Shown piece after piece: positions 58,160 to 64,000 of a stretch of DNA of 64,000 bases; within the stretch, counting starts at the first letter, position 1, and every line of letters begins with the position of its first letter. The position numbers were made by a program, and so were the translations under genes. The notes under the pieces are model-generated. The model ran no database searches, was not told the origin of the DNA, and was given only the letters and a program-made list of their open reading frames with translations. The stretch is from positions 310,001-374,000 of the forward strand of contig JBFXDS010000004.1 in assembly GCA_050180895.1 (NCBI GenBank), read 5' to 3'. The DNA comes from JBGPEQ01 sp050180895 (GTDB taxonomy: Bacteria > Pseudomonadota > Alphaproteobacteria > Dongiales > Dongiaceae).

Positions 58160-60496
58160 ATGAGCGACGTAATCGACAGACCCCTTTCAGACATCGACCC
58201 GGAAGACTCGCCGTTCCGTCCGCACACCTCTCATTGGGGCGTGTTCTCGGCGCGCTGGTCGAAGGGCCGGCTCGAGGTCCGTCCGCATCCGGACGATCCC
58301 GATCCCAACCGCATCATCGAGAATTTCCCCGGCGCGCTGCGTCATCGGGCGCGCGTCGCGCAGCCGATGGTCCGCCGCGGCTGGCTCGACCGCGGACCCG
58401 GGCCTGACGACCGCCGCGGCCGCGACGAATTCGTGCCGCTGCCGTGGGACAAGGCGCTCGACCTGCTCGGCGCCGAGCTCCGCCGCGTCCGCGACACCCA
58501 CGGCCCCGGCGCTGTCTTCGGCGGCTCCTATGGCTGGGCGAGCGCCGGCCGCTTCCACCACGCCCAGAGCCAGGTCCACCGCTTCCTCAACACGGCGCTC
58601 GGCGGCTACGTGAAGTCCGTCAACAGCTACAGCTCGGGCGCGGCCTCCGTGATCGTGCCGCACGTCCTCGGCGACTACGTGAATCTCACCATGAACAACG
58701 TCTCCTGGGAGCAGGTGGCCGATCACACGGAGATCGTGCTCGCCTTCGGCGGCATGGCCCTGAAGAACAGCATGGTGGCCGGCGGCAGCGTCAGCCGCCA
58801 TGTCGAGCGCGGCGCCATGGATCGCGCCCGGGCGCGCGGCTGCGCGTTCGTCCTCATAAGTCCGCTGCGCACTGACCTCCCGGAGGAGGCGGGCGCCGAG
58901 TGGATCAGCAGCATCCCTGGCACGGACACTGCCCTGATGCTGGGGCTCGTCCATACGCTGGTGGCGGAAGGGTTGCACGACCGCGCCTTCCTCGAGCGCT
59001 ACACGACCGGCTGGCCCGTCTTCGAGCGCTACCTTCTGGGCGAGACCGACGGCCAGCCGAAGGACGCCGCCTGGGCCGCCGCGATCACCGGCGTCGAAGC
59101 CGAGACTATCAAGGCGCTGGCCCGCCGGCTGCACGGCCGCCGCGCGCTCATCGTGGTGTCGCACTCCCTGCAGCGCGCCGAGCATGGCGAGCAGCCCGTC
59201 TGGATGGGCGCCGTGCTCGCCGCCGCGCTCGGGCAGATCGGCCTGCCGGGCGGCGGCTACGGCTACGCGATGGGCGCCATCGCCTATTACGGCCGGCGCG
59301 CCAACGCCGTCCCGATGGCGACCCTGCCGCAGGGCAAGAACGGGGTCGCGGACTTCATTCCTGTCGCGCGCATCGCCGACATGCTGCTGAACCCGGGCGC
59401 GCCCTACCGCTACAACGGCGAGACCCGGACCTATCCGGACATCCGCCTCGTCTACTGGGCCGGCGGCAACCCGTTCCACCACCACCAGGATCTCAATCGT
59501 CTGCGGCGCGCCGTCGCGCGCGTCGACACCTTCGTCGTGCACGAGCTCGGCTGGACGGCGACGGCGCGACACGCCGATGTCGTCCTGCCCTGCACCATGA
59601 CGCTGGAGCGGGAGGACATCGGCGGCAGCTCGCACGACCCCCTGCTGGTGCCCATGCATGCCATCTCCGCGCCCTACGGGCAGGCGCGGGACGACTACGC
59701 GATCTTCGCCGACCTCGCCGAGCGCCTCGGCGCACGCGCGGCCTTCACGGAGGGCCGCAGCGTCCGCCAGTGGCTGGAACACCTCTACGAACCCACGCGC
59801 GAGGGCCTCGAGAAGGCGGGGCTGCCGGCGCCGAGCTTCGCCGAATTCTGGGCGGGCCACGGCCTCGAGCTGCCGCAGGCGCCGGACGACGGCGGCTACC
59901 TGCGCGCCTTCAAGGAGGACCCGGCCGGCGCGCCCCTCAAGACCCCGAGCGGCCGCATCGAGGTCTTCTCCGCGACCATCGCCGGCTTCGGCGAACCGGA
60001 TTGCCCCGGCCATCCCGCCTGGCTTCCGCCGGCCGATGCCCCGTCGGCGCAAGCGCCTCTCAGGCTCGTCGCCAATCAGCCGAGCACGCGCCTGCACAGC
60101 CAGCTGGATTTCGGCGGCCACAGCGCCGGCGCCAAGCATCGCGGGCGCGAGGTCGCGCGCATGCACCCCGACGACGCGGCGGCGCGCGGCATCGCGGACG
60201 GCGACATCATCCGCCTCTTCAACGCACGCGGCGCCTGCCTGGCCGCTGTGCGCATGACGGACGGCATCCGCCGCGGCGTCGTTCAGCTCCCCACCGGCGC
60301 CTGGTACGACCCCGTGGATCCCCAGGAGGACATGCCCCTCTGCGTGCACGGCAACCCGAACGTGCTCACCCGCGACGTCGGGACTTCCGCACTCGCCCAG
60401 GGCTGCACCGGCCAGCTCACGACGGTCCAGGCGGAGCGCTTTACCGGCAACCTGCCGCCGATCCAAGCCTTCGACGGTCCCGCGGCAGGCGGGTAG
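58160..60496 (+). CDS. Molybdopterin oxidoreductase, biotin/methionine sulfoxide reductase type (BisC/TorA/DMSO family)
   Basis: 778 residues binding bis-molybdopterin guanine dinucleotide. It starts HTSHWGVFSARWSKGRLEVRP, the family N-terminus without Fe-S Cys ligands, and shows WASAGRFHHAQSQVHRFLN, the Ser Mo-ligand region NSYSSGAASVIVPHVLG, WAGGNPFHHHQDLNRL, RHADVVLPCTMTLERED and the C-terminal domain LRLVANQPSTRLHSQLDFGG. No twin-Arg signal is present, so it is probably cytosolic like BisC, reducing S- or N-oxides. No membrane or cytochrome partner is adjacent. A MOSC protein follows after a small gene. Confidence 0.92.
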   Translation: MSDVIDRPLSDIDPEDSPFRPHTSHWGVFSARWSKGRLEVRPHPDDPDPNRIIENFPGALRHRARVAQPMVRRGWLDRGPGPDDRRGRDEFVPLPWDKALDLLGAELRRVRDTHGPGAVFGGSYGWASAGRFHHAQSQVHRFLNTALGGYVKSVNSYSSGAASVIVPHVLGDYVNLTMNNVSWEQVADHTEIVLAFGGMALKNSMVAGGSVSRHVERGAMDRARARGCAFVLISPLRTDLPEEAGAEWISSIPGTDTALMLGLVHTLVAEGLHDRAFLERYTTGWPVFERYLLGETDGQPKDAAWAAAITGVEAETIKALARRLHGRRALIVVSHSLQRAEHGEQPVWMGAVLAAALGQIGLPGGGYGYAMGAIAYYGRRANAVPMATLPQGKNGVADFIPVARIADMLLNPGAPYRYNGETRTYPDIRLVYWAGGNPFHHHQDLNRLRRAVARVDTFVVHELGWTATARHADVVLPCTMTLEREDIGGSSHDPLLVPMHAISAPYGQARDDYAIFADLAERLGARAAFTEGRSVRQWLEHLYEPTREGLEKAGLPAPSFAEFWAGHGLELPQAPDDGGYLRAFKEDPAGAPLKTPSGRIEVFSATIAGFGEPDCPGHPAWLPPADAPSAQAPLRLVANQPSTRLHSQLDFGGHSAGAKHRGREVARMHPDDAAARGIADGDIIRLFNARGACLAAVRMTDGIRRGVVQLPTGAWYDPVDPQEDMPLCVHGNPNVLTRDVGTSALAQGCTGQLTTVQAERFTGNLPPIQAFDGPAAGG

Positions 60497-60629
60497 GCGC
60501 GGCGGCGTCTACCTGCCGGTCCTGTGAGCATCTGCGCCCGTGAGGCACGACGGCCCGGACTTTCGCACGGTTGACCGGCCGGGTCCGCAGTGACAGGTTA
60601 ACCAGGCTGGTTAGCGGCGAGGCGCGACG

Positions 60630-60860
60630 ATGGCCGAGGCGACGATCCTGCAATTTCCCCGGCGCAAGATGCGTGCGCATATGCGCGCGATGACCGGCGC
60701 GGGAAGCGAGCGGCTCCTGGATCTCGCCTGCCTGTCCATGAGACTTGCCGAGAGCGCCCTGCGTCGCCCGCGCGGCGGAGAGGCAGTGACGACCGCTTTT
60801 CTTTGCGCCGGGATCATCCTCGGCGCGATCGACCGCGACGAGTTCAAGCTCGACAGTTAG
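60630..60860 (+). CDS. Small protein of unknown function (76 aa)
   Basis: 76 residues: an N-terminal TILQFPRRKMRAHMRAMTGAG, helix RLLDLACLSMRLAESALRR, then EAVTTAFLCAGIILGAIDRDEFKLDS. Conserved-looking, with two Cys. It precedes the convergent MOSC gene and overlaps its end by 4 bases. Codon use is in line with its neighbours, which supports a gene. No domain recognised. Confidence 0.55.
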   Translation: MAEATILQFPRRKMRAHMRAMTGAGSERLLDLACLSMRLAESALRRPRGGEAVTTAFLCAGIILGAIDRDEFKLDS

Positions 60861-61627
60861 GGCTCGCCGATCTCCACGGCCGCGCCGGCGCCGATCTCCC
60901 CGCTGTCCAGCGCTTGCAGATACACGCCGCAGAACATGTGGCCGTAGGCCTTCTCCAGGATCTTCGGCAGATTCAGGTCGCGGGCGCAGGTCGCCGGGTT
61001 CACCGTCGTGGCGCCGCAGCGGATGGTCTCGTCCACGACCCTGCAGCGCACCGGGCCGAGCCGCAGGGTCCGGCCCACCCATCCCCGCTCCGCCCACGGT
61101 GTCAGCCCCTCGACATAGAGGTTCGCACGGAAGCGCCGCCGGTCCACATCGCCGCCGGCGGGCCCGGCCAGGGCGCGGACGCTCGCTAGGTTTATGAGCG
61201 AGATGACGGGCGCTTCGATGTTGCCGAAGTAGAATCCCGTACCTTCGACGAAACTGGGCGCGCCATGCTTGCCCTCCCCGAGAAACTCGGCGAAGAACGC
61301 GTCGAGCTGCGCCCGGCCGGTCGGCTCGCCAGCACACGCCGCGATCAGGGGCAGGCCGTTGCGCCGGATCGTCAGCATGCCGTCGGGCTCGTCGTAGCTG
61401 GGCGTCAGCTCGGCCAGCCGCTCGTCCTTGGCATGCATCAGCATGTGGAAGCTGGTCTTGAGCTCCCAGCGCGGCGCCGCCGGCGTGATGCCGGAATCGC
61501 CATGCGCCACCGCGAAGCGGCGATCGTTCGGCAGCGTGCGTCCGGCTGCGATCGCCACCCGCTCCAGCTGCTCGCCCGCCAGCCCCTTCACGGGATAGCG
61601 CCAGATCTCTGCGACGGTACCGCTCAT
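60857..61627 (-). CDS. MOSC domain-containing protein
   Basis: 256 residues. MOSC N-terminal barrel (VAEIWRYPVKGLAGEQLERV, TLPNDRRFAVAHGD) then MOSC domain: FRANLYVEGLTPWAERGWVGRTLRLG, ETIRCGATTVNPATCARDLNLPKIL and GVYLQALDSGEIGAGAAVEI. The Cys in RCGATTVNP is in the place of the catalytic/Mo-binding Cys of the family. Such proteins handle sulfur or molybdenum ligand transfer (as in mARC-type reductases). Position near a molybdenum enzyme suggests a shared cofactor role. ATG 61627 (MSGTVAEIW) was preferred over 61660. Confidence 0.9.
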   Translation of the reverse strand: MSGTVAEIWRYPVKGLAGEQLERVAIAAGRTLPNDRRFAVAHGDSGITPAAPRWELKTSFHMLMHAKDERLAELTPSYDEPDGMLTIRRNGLPLIAACAGEPTGRAQLDAFFAEFLGEGKHGAPSFVEGTGFYFGNIEAPVISLINLASVRALAGPAGGDVDRRRFRANLYVEGLTPWAERGWVGRTLRLGPVRCRVVDETIRCGATTVNPATCARDLNLPKILEKAYGHMFCGVYLQALDSGEIGAGAAVEIGEP

Positions 61628-61732
61628 GCTCTCCCGATATATGGTCGCGAATGGAGACATGCTCCGGACGAGACGCTCCTCCTTGTCACCGCGATCAACG
61701 CCGGCAGATGTCGGCGTTGCCGATCGGTCCGC

Positions 61733-62134
61733 TCAGTTTTCGCCCTCGGCAACCGCGCCTCGGTCCCTGATCTCGCCCGTGCAGGAGGTCTCGCTCTGGC
61801 AGGCGCCGACGACATCGTAGACATGGCCGGCTTCCGCTTCGAAGGTCGTCGAGAAGGCGATGGGCCAGGACAAGGATGAGGACGCAGATTTGACTTCACC
61901 GGTGATGGCATGGCTGCCCGGGAGCACCTCGGCGCGGTTCTCCCACATGCCGACATCGACGCCGTCGATCTGCCTGACGTCGGCCGGCGTGCTCGAGAGA
62001 TCGAGCGACGACCACACCAGCGTCGCGACATTGCTCTTCGGCCGCTGCTCGCCCTCATAGAGTTGGGCCTCGCCGCATCCGCCGAGGAGCGCCACCGCGG
62101 CCAACGCGGCGGAAGTCCGCAGGAGCATCCTCAT
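61733..62134 (-). CDS. Small lipoprotein of unknown function
   Basis: 133 residues with lipoprotein signal LLRTSAALAAVALLGGC (lipobox LGGC). The mature part is about 113 residues and beta-rich: SNVATLVWSSLDLSSTPADVRQIDGVDVG, GSHAITGEVKSASSS, FEAEAGHVYDVVGACQ, SCTGEIRDRG. Two further Cys may form a disulfide. The pattern (PGSHAITGE... AEAGHVYDV) resembles lipoproteins with small beta-sandwich folds. No named family. On its own, minus strand. Confidence 0.7.
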   Translation of the reverse strand: MRMLLRTSAALAAVALLGGCGEAQLYEGEQRPKSNVATLVWSSLDLSSTPADVRQIDGVDVGMWENRAEVLPGSHAITGEVKSASSSLSWPIAFSTTFEAEAGHVYDVVGACQSETSCTGEIRDRGAVAEGEN

Positions 62135-62695
62135 GATATCGTCCTCCCCTTTCTGCTCGACAGGTCTCCTCGCTTCACCGTAGCCATGCCGCGGTTCCGC
62201 GTCACGCTTTCTTCGCGGTTGCCGGTTTCTGCCCGTGCCTGCCGACGGAACTCTGCCGCAAAAGCTCTTGACGCCGCGGAGTTTTGTTCTAATATTGTTC
62301 CCAACTGCGCCGCTACGGCCAGCCAGCCCGGCAAGGCGGAAGCGCCTGCGAAGGTTCGATTTTTGACATCGTGGATATGATCTCGGTGCGACGGTCGGAT
62401 CGCACGCGTAACGTCCTCGTAAGACGCGGCGTTATTACGTAAAATACAATAGCTTTAATCCTCGCGTTTTCGGCTCCCGGACCCCGCCACGCTCGGCGAG
62501 TCCCCGCGCATTCGCGGCCGGCCGCCTCAGCGTGTTTCAAGCCGGCATCCGCAGGCTCGGCCCTCCAGCGGCGTCCTCCGCTGGGCATGGGGTCCATCGG
62601 CGCTTTTTGATGGTCGCGAATCTTTCCCGCGATTCCCTGCTGACAAGCCGCGCCGCATCGGCCATCGTCGGAACCGTCGGTTGCGGATCGGTCGA
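62135..62695. other. Gap with an SOS-type promoter but no convincing gene
   Basis: 561 bases with several lower-GC patches (62280-62300, 62425-62465). No open frame with family support was found; only a very short frame of about 21 codons from an ATG near 62377. A strong promoter with a LexA-like box lies at 62268-62300. The leader for aat or an unannotated small RNA could be here. Confidence 0.5.
62268..62300 (+). promoter_or_regulatory. Promoter with LexA-type box (GTTC-N7-GTTC)
   Basis: TTGACG (62268-62273), 16-base spacer, TAATAT (62290-62295). The box GTTC-TAATATT-GTTC (62286-62300) matches the alphaproteobacterial LexA consensus exactly and covers the -10, as repression would require. 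It points along the plus strand, with the next clear gene (aat) nearly 400 bases away. Confidence 0.65.
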
Positions 62696-63346
62696 ATGGT
62701 TACCCTGTCCCCGCAGATGCTGCTGCGTGCCTATGCCCTCGGCGTGTTCCCGATGGCCGAGAGCCGCAACGACCCGGAGATCTACTGGATCGATCCCGAG
62801 CTGCGCGGGGTCCTGCCGCTCGAATCCTTCCACATGCCGCGGCGGCTGAAACGCACCATCCGGCAGCGGCCGTTCGAGATTCGCTGCGACACCGATTTCG
62901 AGGGCATCATCGAGGGCTGTGCGGCGCCGGCGCCGGGCCGCAAGGACACCTGGATCAACAGCCAGATCTACCTGCTGAACCGCCAGCTGTACCAGATGGG
63001 CTTCGCCCACACCGTCGAGTGTTGGCGCGACGGAGTCCTGGTCGGCGGCCTCTACGGCATCTCCATCGGCGGCGCCTTCTTCGGCGAGAGCATGTTCAGC
63101 AGCGAGCGCGACGCCAGCAAGGTGGCGCTGGTGCATCTGGTCATCCGGCTGAGGAAGGCCGGCTTCCTGCTGCTCGACACGCAGTTCGTGACGCCGCACC
63201 TGCGGCGTTTCGGCGCCGTCGAGATCAGCCGGCCGGACTACCGCCAGCGCCTGGCGCGCGCGATCGCCGCGCCGGCGCGCTTTCAGGGCGCGGTCTCCGA
63301 CGCCGAGGTGGAGGCATTCTTGCAGTCGAGCACCCAGACGTCATAG
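62696..63346 (+). CDS. aat: Leucyl/phenylalanyl-tRNA--protein transferase
   Basis: Adds Leu or Phe to N-terminal Lys/Arg, marking proteins for ClpAPS degradation. 216 residues from ATG 62696 (the frame opens at 62681). Family motifs: LSPQMLLRAYALGVFPMAES, IYWIDPELRGVLPLESFHMPRRLKR, GFAHTVECWRDGVLVGGLYGISIGGAFFGESMFS and LLDTQFVTPHLRRFGAVEI. Neighbour of DUF2155, as in many alphaproteobacteria. Its end overlaps the DUF2155 gene by 64 bases antisense. Confidence 0.96.
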   Translation: MVTLSPQMLLRAYALGVFPMAESRNDPEIYWIDPELRGVLPLESFHMPRRLKRTIRQRPFEIRCDTDFEGIIEGCAAPAPGRKDTWINSQIYLLNRQLYQMGFAHTVECWRDGVLVGGLYGISIGGAFFGESMFSSERDASKVALVHLVIRLRKAGFLLLDTQFVTPHLRRFGAVEISRPDYRQRLARAIAAPARFQGAVSDAEVEAFLQSSTQTS

Positions 63347-63684
63347 ACCGGATGCTCCATGGCCGAGAGCGCCGGGCTCGAGGCGAACATCCAGCCGACG
63401 AACTGCGTCACCGGCGCCTCGCCCTCGTGCGTCTCGATGATCTCCAGGAACGCGGCGCTCTCCGGCGTCTCCTCCGGCGGCCGCTTGTCGCAGGCGCGGG
63501 CGGTGATCTCGAGGTTGCCGAAGGCCACGGTCTTACCGACGGGCACCTCGAGCGGCGAGACGCGCGCCGACACCTTGTCGAGGGCCTGCAGCACGGCGAT
63601 CTCGTAGGGATCGGCCCGCGCCGCCGTGGCCGCCGTCAGCAGGGCGAGTCCGGTCAGCGCCGCGGCGAGGCGAGAGCTAGCCAC
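63283..63684 (-). CDS. DUF2155 domain-containing periplasmic protein
   Basis: 133 residues with signal peptide (AAALTGLALLTAATAARA). DUF2155 is seen as LQALDKVSARVSPLEVPVGKTVAFGNLEITARACDKRPPEETPESAAFLEI then FVGWMFASSPALSAMEHPVYDVWVLDC, with the paired Cys (RACDK, LDCKN) that may form a disulfide. The family is alphaproteobacterial and of unknown function. The gene lies beside aat, as is usual. The stop lies inside aat. Confidence 0.9.
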   Translation of the reverse strand: MASSRLAAALTGLALLTAATAARADPYEIAVLQALDKVSARVSPLEVPVGKTVAFGNLEITARACDKRPPEETPESAAFLEIIETHEGEAPVTQFVGWMFASSPALSAMEHPVYDVWVLDCKNASTSASETAP

Positions 63685-63919
63685 GCTTGCCGGTCTTGCC
63701 GTAGGGATTGTCGAGCGATTCGACGAGGCGCTGCAGCACCTCGCGGATCTGCGCCTCGTCGCAGCCCATGAGGATCGCGTCCTCGAGCGCGTCCTGCGCC
63801 ATCTGCTGCAGCTCCGTCAGGTTCTCGTTGAGGACCTTGATCTTGTCGACGCAGGACACCGGCTGGCCGTCGGGCTGACGCCAGATCGGAAGCTGGAGCT
63901 TGTCGGCGGGAGGGGTCAT
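63677..63919 (-). CDS. Small conserved protein (80 aa) of unknown function
   Basis: 80 residues: LPIWRQPDGQPVSCVDKIKVLNENLTELQQMAQDALEDAILMGCDEAQIREVLQRLVESL, mostly helical with two Cys. Its end overlaps the DUF2155 start by 8 bases, so the two are coupled. It resembles short conserved proteins often found between DUF2155 and complex I accessory genes in this group (from memory). Function not known. Confidence 0.7.
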   Translation of the reverse strand: MTPPADKLQLPIWRQPDGQPVSCVDKIKVLNENLTELQQMAQDALEDAILMGCDEAQIREVLQRLVESLDNPYGKTGKRG

Positions 63920-64000
63920 CGTGGCGAGCAGAATATCAGCCGAATATGGCCGCGCAATGGCACGCCTCAGCCCGGCCTGACGGCGGCAAACCGCAACCTG

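Noticed and set aside
58187..60466. 759-codon open frame antisense to the molybdoenzyme
   Set aside because: Same GC effect; composition rich in Arg, Ala and Gly with no motif.
62131..62334. 67-codon minus-strand frame covering the LexA-type box
   Set aside because: No ribosome site or conserved features; it overlaps a strong plus-strand promoter.
1..64000. CRISPR arrays, complete insertion sequences, prophage, rRNA
   Set aside because: No regularly spaced repeats, no transposase or integrase frames, and no rRNA sequence seen on either strand.

Overview
The window looks like the chromosome of a high-GC alphaproteobacterium, most likely in or near Rhodospirillales. Supporting signs are gene content and order (rne-amiC-mrcA-prfB, accB-accC-aat-DUF2155, glnE, a cysE/twin desulfurase/ferredoxin cluster), a GTTC-N7-GTTC LexA-type box, a DUF2155 protein and a CCA-encoding elongator tRNA-Met. 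No species call is possible from sequence reading alone. Coding density is high and most long antisense open frames are GC-driven shadows.

Region by region. (1) 1-10996 is a catabolic and uptake cluster. A minus-strand run (VOC protein, SDR dehydrogenase, periplasmic solute-binding protein, two permeases, a fused double ATPase cut by the window edge) faces a plus-strand signal-less solute-binding-like protein. An IclR regulator then sits divergent to two enolase-superfamily (mandelate racemase-like) genes. Candidate operators lie in three promoter gaps. (2) 11.2-14.3 kb holds a tRNA-Met and a patch of decaying genes: a frameshifted VOC gene, a VgrG remnant, and an alpha/beta hydrolase truncated in frame into a GFA gene, with an intact PAS_5-type protein among them. 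(3) 14.3-24.6 kb is housekeeping: ogt, mnmA, a sulfur/Fe-S operon (cysE, two cysteine desulfurases, ferredoxin, a hydrolase) behind an IscR-like operator, then anmK and tyrS. (4) 24.6-30.8 kb has a giant YhdP/AsmA-like protein divergent from glnE. (5) 30.9-35.9 kb is accessory: a tandem pair of paralogous unknown proteins, an EamA pseudogene, a DUF962 membrane protein and an MFS transporter. (6) 36-44.6 kb is prfB (with a +1 programmed frameshift), mrcA and amiC on the minus strand, and rne on the plus strand with a long leader. (7) 44.6-50.8 kb has an aminotransferase, a GGT-like lipoprotein, an M48 protease with TPR-like tail, a DsbA/ScsC-like oxidoreductase and an ARPP-1 protein. (8) 50.9-57 kb has SDR, MFS and FAD oxidoreductase genes, then aroQ-accB-accC. 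Palindromic repeats of one family occur at 49.6 and 55.4 kb. (9) 57-64 kb has small proteins, a BisC-type molybdoenzyme near a MOSC protein, a lipoprotein, an orphan SOS-type promoter, aat, DUF2155 and a small conserved protein.

Functionally, cell-wall growth and recycling (mrcA, amiC, anmK), RNA and translation (tyrS, mnmA, prfB, rne, aat), Fe-S/cysteine metabolism and fatty-acid initiation (accBC) form the core. The catabolic cluster, the paralog pair and the decaying islands are accessory. The most intriguing items are the tandem paralogs, whose best guess is a metallopeptidase fold that has lost HExxH; the orphan LexA-box promoter; the operator set in the catabolic cluster; and an SDR with Cys in place of the catalytic Tyr.
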